Shown here in pieces: positions 13,881-20,505 of a stretch of 22,779 nucleotides of DNA. The translations under genes were made by a program, and so were the position numbers. Under the pieces are notes generated by a model. That model had not been told where the DNA came from and ran no database searches. It saw nothing but the letters and a program-made list of their open reading frames with translations. Position 1 is the stretch's first letter. Each line of letters opens with the position of its first letter. This DNA comes from DATFGK01 sp046712825 (GTDB lineage: Bacteria > Actinomycetota > AC-67): the NCBI GenBank assembly GCA_046712825.1, contig JBKKCR010000189.1, forward strand, positions 1 to 22,779, given 5' to 3'.

Positions 13881-15917
13881 GTGCGCCGCTTCAAAGTCGC
13901 CGCGTTCGCAGCGACGCTCCTCTTACCCCTGACCGCCCCGATAGCGGTTCCCGCTGCGCGAGCCGAGGCTACGTCCGCACTCGGACCGGCACGGCGGGTC
14001 GTTCTGGTGACTCTCGACGGGACGAGGCTCGCCGACTGGCGAGACCCCCGGTTGACCAACCTCGACGCACTCCTTCGCGAGGGCGCCGTGGCGCTGCTCA
14101 GCACGCGGACGGCGACGGTCGAGATCGAGCCGGTCGCCATGCGCGAGGCCGCCTACAGGACGCTCGGAAGCGGTGCGTTCGCGGACGAGCCGGATCCGAC
14201 CTTGCTCGCCGACACACTGGCACGCCCTGTTTCCCGCCTCGCCGTTCTGGGGAGCGCGGTAGGCACGGACACCGTCGATCGGGCCGCAACGCTCGTAGGA
14301 ACCGAGCAAACCTCGCTCCTCGCCGCGAGACCCGATGCGGCGTTCCCGACCGGGATGCGCACGGACTACCCCGCTCTGGCGCGAGCGACCGCCGAGGCAC
14401 TCGATGTCGAGCACGTCGTTGTCATCGATACGGGCGACACGGCACGCGTCGAGCGCGCGCTCGGACATGATCCGAATGCTCGTGGGCCGTGGATGGATCT
14501 CACGTTGAAGGAGGCGGACGCGTTCCTCGGCGGGCTTCGGGCTTCGCTCGCTCCGGACGATCTTCTCATCGTGGCGTCGTTGACCGCGCCGCTCGAACGA
14601 CAACGGTCCCGCCGCTTCCTGACTGCGGTCGTCGCCGTCGGCGCCGGGGTCAGACCCGGAACACTCACGAGCTCGACCACGCGCATCCACGGGGTCGTCT
14701 CGCTGCTCGATCTCGCGCCGACGATCCTCGACGCAATGAGGATTACAGGCGACCTGCCGTCAATGACCGGACGGCCGGTCTCCGTCGTTCCTCAGCCCCG
14801 CGCTCCGACGCGCCTGGCATCCCTCGAGCACGACTACATACACGCCGCCGTCGTGAGAAGCGTGCTCGTTCGATCGACGCTCTTGACGGCGATGGCGCTC
14901 GTCGCGATCGCGTTCCTCATCATCGTCACCGAACGAGGAACGCCGACCTCTGGTCGCGACCTCCCACTTACCGGCCGCGGGCTGCTTCAGACCGGCTTGC
15001 TCGTCACCGCGTCGATGCCGCTGGCGCTGCTCGTCGAGCCGGTCTTGGGGGTCGACTCGCGCTGGGGTGCCGCCGTCGCGACGTTCGGGCTTGCCGCCGC
15101 GCTCGCGCTCGCGAGCCGCACCCTCCTGGGTGCTCGGGCTGCGTTCGCCGCGATCCTTGGGTTCACCTCCGCCCTGGCGTTGGGCGATCTCGCTCTCGGC
15201 GGGGGGCTCGCAGCACGCTCACCGCTGTCGTTCCTCGTCGCCGAGGGCGTCAGGTTCCACGGCATCGGGAACGAGACGATGGGTGTCGTCATCGCGTCGT
15301 CGCTCATCGCGGTCGCCTGGGCATTGGACCGGCGAAGCGGCTCGCGGATGGTCGCCGCCGGCGCGCTGGGGCTCGCCGCCGCGGCGGCCGTGATGGCTTC
15401 TCCTTGGGCCGGCGCCAAGTTCGGCTCCGTTCCCGCCTCGGTTCCTGCCTTCGGGGTGATGCTCGTTCTTGCCACCTCGGGACGGCTCACCCTCCGCCGA
15501 ACGCTCCTGATCCTGATCGTGACGGTGCTCGCCGCCGGCCTCGCCGCCGTCGCGGACTCGCTCCGCGACCCGGCCGCCCAATCGCACGTGGGCCGCGCGA
15601 TCGGAGAACCGGGGGGCACCGGCGACATCATCGGCCGCAAGCTCGGGGCGGCCGGCAGGTTGCTCGCGGCTTCGATCTGGATGGGCGCGCTCGCGGTTTT
15701 CGGCGGCTTCAGCGCCGTGATGGTATGGCGCCGGGCCGACCTCCTCGGCAGGGCGCTGTGGGGCTCCCCAGCAACTCGGGCGGCGCTCATCGCGTGCGGC
15801 GTCGCGGCCGTGGCCGCCGTCGCGACCAACGATGCCGGCGTGACCGCAGCCGGCTGGATCGGGCTGCTCGCGGCCGGCTGCCTGTCCTCGCATCTGCTTG
15901 CGCCCGACGATGCGTAG
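13881..15917 (+). CDS. Polytopic membrane protein with alkaline-phosphatase-superfamily-like domain
   Basis: Encodes 678 aa. Residues 1-28 form a signal or anchor helix ending PAARA. Residues about 38-325 look like a diverged alkaline-phosphatase/phosphodiesterase fold: RRVVLVTLDGTRLADW (D46 at the usual first metal position), LTNLDALLREGAVALLSTRTA, YRTLGSG, DDLLIVASLTAP and the end motif VVSLLDLAPTIL. Several metal ligands of true members (the HxxxH or DH pairs) are not obvious, so activity is doubtful. From about 335 on there are ten or more hydrophobic helices, with the loop RFHGIGNETMGVV and NDAGVTAAGW near the end. The start is GTG 13881: the frame is open upstream but the promoter box lies there. 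Possibly an envelope glycan or lipid-modifying protein; function not assigned. Confidence 0.75.
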   Translation: MRRFKVAAFAATLLLPLTAPIAVPAARAEATSALGPARRVVLVTLDGTRLADWRDPRLTNLDALLREGAVALLSTRTATVEIEPVAMREAAYRTLGSGAFADEPDPTLLADTLARPVSRLAVLGSAVGTDTVDRAATLVGTEQTSLLAARPDAAFPTGMRTDYPALARATAEALDVEHVVVIDTGDTARVERALGHDPNARGPWMDLTLKEADAFLGGLRASLAPDDLLIVASLTAPLERQRSRRFLTAVVAVGAGVRPGTLTSSTTRIHGVVSLLDLAPTILDAMRITGDLPSMTGRPVSVVPQPRAPTRLASLEHDYIHAAVVRSVLVRSTLLTAMALVAIAFLIIVTERGTPTSGRDLPLTGRGLLQTGLLVTASMPLALLVEPVLGVDSRWGAAVATFGLAAALALASRTLLGARAAFAAILGFTSALALGDLALGGGLAARSPLSFLVAEGVRFHGIGNETMGVVIASSLIAVAWALDRRSGSRMVAAGALGLAAAAAVMASPWAGAKFGSVPASVPAFGVMLVLATSGRLTLRRTLLILIVTVLAAGLAAVADSLRDPAAQSHVGRAIGEPGGTGDIIGRKLGAAGRLLAASIWMGALAVFGGFSAVMVWRRADLLGRALWGSPATRAALIACGVAAVAAVATNDAGVTAAGWIGLLAAGCLSSHLLAPDDA

Positions 15918-15937
15918 GAAAAGAACCCCGCCGAGGG

Positions 15938-15943
15938 TAGGCT
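15938..15943 (+). promoter_or_regulatory. -10 box of a likely leaderless transcript (HAD-IB gene)
   Basis: TAGGCT, 6 bases, then ATG at 15950. It sits in the 32-base gap after the membrane-protein stop. No ribosome binding site is present between box and start. Confidence 0.45.
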
Positions 15944-15949
15944 TGGCGC

Positions 15950-16726
15950 ATGGTGCGTGCTGCGTTCTTCGACCTCGACAAGACGCTCGTTCCCGGCTCG
16001 AGCTTGTTCCTGCTCGCGCGCGGGATGTATGACCGCGACTTCTACCGCGCGCGGGACATAGCGCGGCTCGCATGGGGCCAGTTCGTCTTCCGATTCCTCG
16101 GCAAAGAGACCGAGGCGGGGATGGAGAGCTCTCGGAACGCCGCGCTCGAGTTCGTGAAAGGGCGCGACGCCGCGGAGATCCGTGCGCTCGGCCGGGAGAT
16201 CGCGGAGGAGCAGGTCCTTCCGCGGGTGTACGCGGACATCGCTGCGGTCATCCGCCAGCACAACGAAGCCGGCGACCAGACCTGGCTCCTTACCGCCGCG
16301 CCACAGGAGCTCGCGGAGCTCGTCGCTTCCGGGCTGGGGATGACCGGCGCGCGCGGGACCATCGCCGGCATCGACGAGCACGGCCGTTACACGGGCGAGT
16401 TGGTCGGAGAGATCGCGCACGGGCCGGCCAAGGCGAAGATCGCCGCCGAGCTCGCCGACGAGCGCGGGATCGAGATGCGCGACTCCGCCGCCTACTCCGA
16501 CTCGATCAACGACCTGCCGCTGCTCGAGTCGGTCGGGAATCCGCACGCGGTCAACCCGGATCACGCCCTGCGTCGCATCGCACGCGCGCGCGGCTGGCCG
16601 ATCCACGAGCTCCGCACGCGGCGCCGGGCCCTCCTGATCGGTATCCCGAGTGCGCTCGGCGGCGCGGCGATGTTCGGGGCGGGGATGGCGGTCGGATTCT
16701 GGGCGGCGCGGCGTCCGAAGCGCTGA
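15950..16726 (+). CDS. HAD-superfamily subfamily IB phosphatase with C-terminal membrane helix
   Basis: Encodes 258 aa. All HAD motifs are present: FFDLDKT (6-12; nucleophile D8, acid D10), LLTAAP (113-118; T115), Lys161 or Lys163 in PAKAK, and YSDSINDLP (182-190; D184, D188). The long helical cap between motifs I and II fits subfamily IB (SerB-like, TIGR01490 type). A single hydrophobic helix at about 227-251 followed by ARRPKR would anchor the enzyme to the inner face of the membrane. Related proteins act on phosphoserine, phosphatidylglycerophosphate or other lipid phosphates; the substrate here cannot be told. The enoyl-CoA hydratase gene starts 4 bases after the stop. Confidence 0.88.
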   Translation: MVRAAFFDLDKTLVPGSSLFLLARGMYDRDFYRARDIARLAWGQFVFRFLGKETEAGMESSRNAALEFVKGRDAAEIRALGREIAEEQVLPRVYADIAAVIRQHNEAGDQTWLLTAAPQELAELVASGLGMTGARGTIAGIDEHGRYTGELVGEIAHGPAKAKIAAELADERGIEMRDSAAYSDSINDLPLLESVGNPHAVNPDHALRRIARARGWPIHELRTRRRALLIGIPSALGGAAMFGAGMAVGFWAARRPKR

Positions 16727-16730
16727 CCGC

Positions 16731-17468
16731 GTGCTCAAGAGAGAACGTCGCGGCGACGTCACGATCATCCGTCTCGACGCCCCTCCGCTGAACCTCCTCG
16801 GCTCGTCGATGATCGCGGCCCTCGACGAGGCATTCCGAACGATCGCCGCCGATCCTCCGCGAGTGGCCGTGCTCTTCTGCTCGGGAGCCGGAGCCGACGT
16901 TCGAGAGATGGCGGGATTCGACCAAGACCGCGCGCGTCGGTTCATCACCGCGCTCCACGAGTCCTGCCGCGCGATCCGAGATCTCGATGCGCCGGTGATC
17001 GCGGCCGTCGACGGGCCGTGTCTCGGCGCACACCTCGAGGTCGCCGCCGCCTGCGATCTCCGGATCGCGTCGGCCGCCTCCCGGTTCGGCATGCCCGAGA
17101 TAAAGGTCGGCATCCCGAGCGTGATCGACGCTTGGTGGCTCGTGCAGATCATCGGGCTGGGCCAAGCCTCCTCGCTGGTGTTCGACGGCGACATGATCGA
17201 TGCCGCCGAGGCCCATCGGATCGGGCTCGTGAACCGGGTCGCGCCGGGCGATGCGCTGGAGCGCGAAGCGCTCGCGTGGGCGGACAAGATCGCGCGGTTC
17301 TCGCCCGCCGGTCTGATCGAACAGAAACGCGTGCTCCGCGACTGGACCGACGAGGCGTACCGCGCGGCGGCACGTCGCAGCATCGACCGGCTCGTGGCCG
17401 CGTTCGCGTCGGGGCAGGCCGGCGAGGCCATGCGCGCGATGCTCGAGAAGCGCGAACCGAGGTTCTAG
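16731..17468 (+). CDS. Enoyl-CoA hydratase/isomerase family protein (crotonase)
   Basis: Encodes 245 aa from GTG 16731 (the frame is open further upstream, inside the HAD gene). Crotonase features: GAGADVREMAGF (oxyanion-hole loop), DGPCLGAHLEVAAACDLRIA and FGMPEIKVGIPS. By alignment to rat mitochondrial crotonase, E103 and E123 sit at the positions of the two catalytic glutamates (E144 and E164), so hydratase chemistry is plausible. The usual PGAGG that follows is replaced by PSVIDAWW, which may alter substrate choice. Slightly short for the family (about 255-265). It is tightly packed between HAD-IB and arfB, which are not obvious pathway partners. The CoA substrate is unknown. Confidence 0.88.
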   Translation: MLKRERRGDVTIIRLDAPPLNLLGSSMIAALDEAFRTIAADPPRVAVLFCSGAGADVREMAGFDQDRARRFITALHESCRAIRDLDAPVIAAVDGPCLGAHLEVAAACDLRIASAASRFGMPEIKVGIPSVIDAWWLVQIIGLGQASSLVFDGDMIDAAEAHRIGLVNRVAPGDALEREALAWADKIARFSPAGLIEQKRVLRDWTDEAYRAAARRSIDRLVAAFASGQAGEAMRAMLEKREPRF

Positions 17469-17469
17469 C

Positions 17470-17898
17470 GTGGACGATCTCCGGGTCGGTCGCGGGATCG
17501 TCATCCCGGCTTCGGAGCTGACGGTGCGGTTCTCAAGGTCGGGCGGGCCCGGAGGTCAGAACGTCAACAAGCGGGACACACGGGTCGAGGTTATCTTCGA
17601 CGTCGCGTCGACGACGACGCTCAGGCCCGAGCTTCGCCGTCGCGCCATGTCACGGCTCCGCGGCAAGCTCGACGCGCGAGGACGGCTGCGAGTGGTGTCT
17701 TCGACCGAACGAACGCAAGCCCGTAATCGGGAACGAGCGCTCGACACGCTTCGCGATCAGTTGGCCGACGCGCTGCGCCCTCCGCCGCGGCCTCGCGTCG
17801 CTACCAAGCCGACGAAAGCCGCGCGTGAGCGACGGCTGGCAGGTAAGAAGAGCCGCAGCAGAGTGAAGCGTCAACGCGCGCGGCCCGAAGACGACTAA
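17470..17898 (+). CDS. arfB: Alternative ribosome-rescue factor B (peptidyl-tRNA hydrolase)
   Basis: A 142-aa protein with the class-I release-factor GGQ domain: SRSGGPGGQNVNK (22-34), in which GGQ (28-30) hydrolyses peptidyl-tRNA on stalled ribosomes. The C-terminal tail (about 103-142) is very basic (KPTKAARERRLAGKKSRSR), as in ArfB/YaeJ, where it enters the empty mRNA channel. No codon-recognition domain is present, which separates it from RF1/RF2. Length is typical (about 140). GTG 17470 starts one base after the preceding stop, implying coupling. Its stop overlaps the stop of the convergent TetR gene by 3 bases. Confidence 0.95.
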   Translation: MDDLRVGRGIVIPASELTVRFSRSGGPGGQNVNKRDTRVEVIFDVASTTTLRPELRRRAMSRLRGKLDARGRLRVVSSTERTQARNRERALDTLRDQLADALRPPPRPRVATKPTKAARERRLAGKKSRSRVKRQRARPEDD

Positions 17899-18509
17899 GC
17901 GCCGGCCGGCTGGGCCGGGGGGATCCCGAGCGTCCGGAGGACGATCTCCACGAACGCATCGAGGCGGTCGGGGTCCATGCGGTGCTCACCCGACCAGACG
18001 AGCCAACGCAGCACGGTGAACTCCGTCATGCCCATGAGGGACCACGCGAGCACAGCGGGGTCGGTCTTGGCGACGTATCCGAGCTCCATCGCCCGCTCCA
18101 ACCGCTTCCGATACTCCTCCGCGGGAGCCTCGTAGAGCTCGGCAAGGAGCTTCGGATCCACGAAATCCGCCTCGCGCAGCAACCGCGCGGTGCCGGGACG
18201 CTTGCCGATCCAATCGAAGAACGCGCCGAACGCTTCCCGCACCATCGTGCGGTAATCGTCGGTCCCCGACGTTGCCTCACGCGCGACACGAACGAAGTCC
18301 TCGAGATGCGATCGCAACAGGTGGCGATAGATCTCGATCTTGCTCGGGAAGTAGACGTAGAAGGTGCCGAGGCCGACACCGGCATCGCGCGTGATATCCA
18401 CGATCGAGGCGCCGTGGAAACCCTGGGCTCCGAAGACCTTCTCGGCGGCGTCCAGGATCCTGGCCCGCGTCTGATCGCCGCGCCTCGGCTTGGCCCCCGC
18501 TTCTGCCAT
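17895..18509 (-). CDS. TetR-family transcriptional regulator
   Basis: Encodes 204 aa from the ATG at 18509 (MAEAGAKPRRGDQTR). The helix-turn-helix reads RARILDAAEKVFGAQGF, SIVDITRDAGVGLGTFYVYF and PSKIEIYRHLL (about 15-62). The ligand domain has TARLLREADFVDP and ends with a Trp-rich stretch (LRWLVWSGEHRMDPDRLD). The frame is open up to 18674, so GTG 18545 (with GAAGGA about 12 bases upstream) is a possible longer start. At 18509 the start overlaps the stop of a 26-codon upstream frame with its own ribosome site. Divergent from the SDR-ACAD operon at 18759, it is the obvious candidate regulator, probably responding to an acyl-CoA. Ligand not readable. Confidence 0.9.
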   Translation of the reverse strand: MAEAGAKPRRGDQTRARILDAAEKVFGAQGFHGASIVDITRDAGVGLGTFYVYFPSKIEIYRHLLRSHLEDFVRVAREATSGTDDYRTMVREAFGAFFDWIGKRPGTARLLREADFVDPKLLAELYEAPAEEYRKRLERAMELGYVAKTDPAVLAWSLMGMTEFTVLRWLVWSGEHRMDPDRLDAFVEIVLRTLGIPPAQPAGA

Positions 18510-18589
18510 CACGTCGGCATCGGAGACAGGATCAGCGGGCGGCACGATGGGAGACGATCCTTCGTTGGCCTGCAGCTGGGGCTCCCCAC
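18509..18589 (-). CDS. Possible leader ORF upstream of the TetR gene
   Basis: GTG at 18589, 26 codons (starts VGSPSCRPTKD), TGA at 18511-18509 sharing its A with the TetR ATG (TGATG). GGGGGAG lies 6 bases before the GTG, a far better ribosome site than anything in front of the TetR ATG itself. It could therefore load ribosomes that re-initiate on TetR. The peptide has no known features, and such frames occur by chance in GC-rich DNA. Confidence 0.3.
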   Translation of the reverse strand: MGSPSCRPTKDRLPSCRPLILSPMPT

Positions 18590-18621
18590 TCTGCTCTCCC
18601 CCGCAAAGAAGAGCTGTCACG

Positions 18622-18627
18622 GTTATA
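18622..18627 (-). promoter_or_regulatory. Candidate -10 box for the TetR gene
   Basis: TATAAC on the minus strand, an AT-rich hexamer in a GC-rich context, would start transcription near 18615 and give a leader of about 105 bases before the ATG at 18509, holding the small upstream frame. No convincing -35 box is seen. Confidence 0.35.
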
Positions 18628-18672
18628 CACCTTGGGTACGGTCTGCGGTGATCCTTGGGATTGGTCGGAAAC

Positions 18673-18688
18673 ATGAATCATCATTCAT
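18673..18688. promoter_or_regulatory. Inverted repeat, candidate TetR operator
   Basis: ATGAAT, 4 bases (CATC), ATTCAT: a perfect 6-bp-arm inverted repeat centred between 18680 and 18681. It stands in the AT-richest patch of the divergent region between the TetR gene and the SDR operon. Arm sequence TGAAT/ATTCA resembles those of TetR fatty-acid regulators such as Bacillus FadR, but the spacing is shorter. Likely operator for one or both promoters. Confidence 0.5.
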
Positions 18689-18758
18689 TGTGATGGCGTA
18701 GCAGCCGGGGTGAGACAGCGTGTAGGAGAAGGCCACACCACTCACCGAGGGGGACAAG

Positions 18759-19682
18759 ATGGGACTCTTGGATGGAAAGACTGCGATCGTGACTGGGGCC
18801 GGCCGAGGGATCGGTCGCGGTGAGGCGCTGCTGCTCGCGCAGCACGGCGCGAAGGTCTTGGTCAACGACCTCGGCGGCGAATGGGACGGCAGCGGCGCCG
18901 ACCAGCGCCCGGCGCAGATCGTCGTCGATGAGATCACCGCGGCCGGCGGAACGGCGATCGCCAACTACGACGACGTCGCCGACTTCTCGGGTGCCGAGAA
19001 GATGGTCCGCCAGGCGATCGATGAGCTCGGCGGCCTCGACATCCTCGTGAACAACGCGGGGATCCTCCGCGACCGCATGATCTTCAACATGAGCGAGTCC
19101 GACTGGGATTCGGTCATCCGCGTCCATCTCAAAGGTCACTTCGCTCCCACGCGGCACGCGTGCGGTTACTGGCGCGAGCGCTCGAAGCAGACCGGTGGGC
19201 CGGTGGGCGGAAGGATCATCTGCACGTCGTCGACGAGCGGGCTGCTGGGCAACGCCGGTCAATCCAACTACGGCGCCGCGAAGGCGGGGATCGCCGCGTT
19301 CGCTCAGATCGTGTCGATGGAGATGGTCCGGTACGGCGTCACGGCGAACGCGATCGCGCCGGCCGCGCGCACGCGCCTGACCGAAGCCACGTTCGGAGAG
19401 ATCAAGGTCGAAGGGTCCTTCGATTCATGGGCACCAGAGAACGTCGCGCCGATCGTGGTTTTCCTTGCGACCGATCAGGCGGCCGGGATCAACGGTCAGG
19501 TCTTCTATACCGGCGGCGGAACGCTCCAGCTCTACGACGGCTGGGGTCCGGTGCAGCAGATCGAGAAGAACGATCGCTGGACCGTCGAGGAGCTCGTCGA
19601 GAAGGTTCCGGGGATGTTCGGCGACAAGCCCCCCGTGTACGCTCCCCCGAAGTCGCAGCTCCGAACCGACGTCACCAGCTGA
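18759..19682 (+). CDS. SDR-family 3-hydroxyacyl-CoA dehydrogenase-like enzyme (MFE-2 type)
   Basis: A 307-aa NAD(P)-dependent short-chain dehydrogenase. Cofactor motif TGAGRGIG (12-19), NNAG (98-101), catalytic S158, Y171 and K175 (NYGAAKAG). VHLKGHFAPTRHA (122-134) is the phrase of the peroxisomal MFE-2/HSD17B4 dehydrogenase group and actinobacterial steroid or fatty-acid homologues; it replaces the usual Asn region of other SDRs. The C-terminal extension (about 255-307) with YDGWGPV also fits that group. GAGGGGGA lies 4-5 bases before the ATG at 18759. First gene of a four-gene operon, 10 bases before the crotonase gene. Expected to interconvert a hydroxy- and a ketoacyl-CoA; chain length and position are not readable. 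Confidence 0.92.
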   Translation: MGLLDGKTAIVTGAGRGIGRGEALLLAQHGAKVLVNDLGGEWDGSGADQRPAQIVVDEITAAGGTAIANYDDVADFSGAEKMVRQAIDELGGLDILVNNAGILRDRMIFNMSESDWDSVIRVHLKGHFAPTRHACGYWRERSKQTGGPVGGRIICTSSTSGLLGNAGQSNYGAAKAGIAAFAQIVSMEMVRYGVTANAIAPAARTRLTEATFGEIKVEGSFDSWAPENVAPIVVFLATDQAAGINGQVFYTGGGTLQLYDGWGPVQQIEKNDRWTVEELVEKVPGMFGDKPPVYAPPKSQLRTDVTS

Positions 19683-19692
19683 AAGGCCGACG

Positions 19693-20499
19693 ATGAGCGA
19701 CCGCTACGCGGCGTTCCCGAGCCTCACGTTCGAAACGCCCGAGCCGGGCGTTTTACAGATAGTGCTCGACGCGCCGGGCCTGAACGCGGTCGGCCCGGAG
19801 ATGCATCGCGAGCTGGCGAACGTGTGGCTCGAGGTCGACCGCGATCCCGACGTCCGGGTCGCCCTGATCCGCGGGGCCGGCAAGGCGTTCTCGGCCGGAG
19901 GAAGCTTCGAGGAGATCCGGACGATGATCGACGACTTCGGCGTCCGGACGCGGGTCATGCGCGAGGCGCGGGATCTCGTCTACAACGTCATCAACTGCTC
20001 GAAGCCGATCGTGTCGGCGATCCACGGCCCGGCGGTCGGCGCCGGGCTCGTCGTCGCGCTCCTCGCAGACGTGTCGGTCGCAGCTAGAACGGCGAAGATC
20101 ATCGACGGACACACGCGGCTCGGCGTCGCCGCCGGCGATCACGCCGCGATCTGCTGGCCGCTGTTATGCGGCATGGCCAAATCGAAATACCACCTGCTCA
20201 CCTGCGAGCCACTCTCGGGCGAGGAAGCGGAACGGATCGGGCTCGTGTCGCTGTGTGTGGACGACGACGACGTACAGGAACGCGCGATGGAGGTCGCCCG
20301 CAAGCTCGCCGGCGGCTCGCAGAGCGCGATCCGCTGGACGAAGTACGCCCTCAACAACTGGTACCGCATGATGGGTCCGATCTTCGACGCGTCGCTCGCA
20401 CTCGAGTTCTACGGGTTCGGCGGCCCCGACGTTGCCGAAGGCCTCGCGTCGCACGTCGAGAAGCGGCCACCGAACTTCAGCGGGCCGACGAGCGAGTAA
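19693..20499 (+). CDS. Crotonase-superfamily protein lacking both hydratase glutamates
   Basis: Encodes 268 aa from ATG 19693 (GAAAGG about 6 bases upstream; the longer frame runs into the SDR gene). Crotonase fold evidence: AGKAFSAGGSFEEI (62-75; oxyanion loop), HGPAVGAGLVVALLADVSVA (111-130), GHTRLGVAAGDHAA (139-152) and FYGFGG near the C-terminus. Aligned to rat crotonase, V120 and H140 stand where the catalytic E144 and E164 would be, so ordinary hydratase activity is unlikely. D149 and H150 in AGDHA and R142 are candidates for a different reaction (isomerase, hydrolase or lyase). A recognisable actinobacterial subgroup carries this GDHA phrase, as I recall, but I cannot name its reaction. 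Confidence 0.87.
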   Translation: MSDRYAAFPSLTFETPEPGVLQIVLDAPGLNAVGPEMHRELANVWLEVDRDPDVRVALIRGAGKAFSAGGSFEEIRTMIDDFGVRTRVMREARDLVYNVINCSKPIVSAIHGPAVGAGLVVALLADVSVAARTAKIIDGHTRLGVAAGDHAAICWPLLCGMAKSKYHLLTCEPLSGEEAERIGLVSLCVDDDDVQERAMEVARKLAGGSQSAIRWTKYALNNWYRMMGPIFDASLALEFYGFGGPDVAEGLASHVEKRPPNFSGPTSE

Positions 20500-20505
20500 G
20501 CGGTC

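Noticed and set aside
14987..17431. 814-codon open frame on the minus strand
   Set aside because: Antisense to the AP-like membrane protein, HAD and crotonase genes, all with clear motifs. The frame has no recognisable domain.
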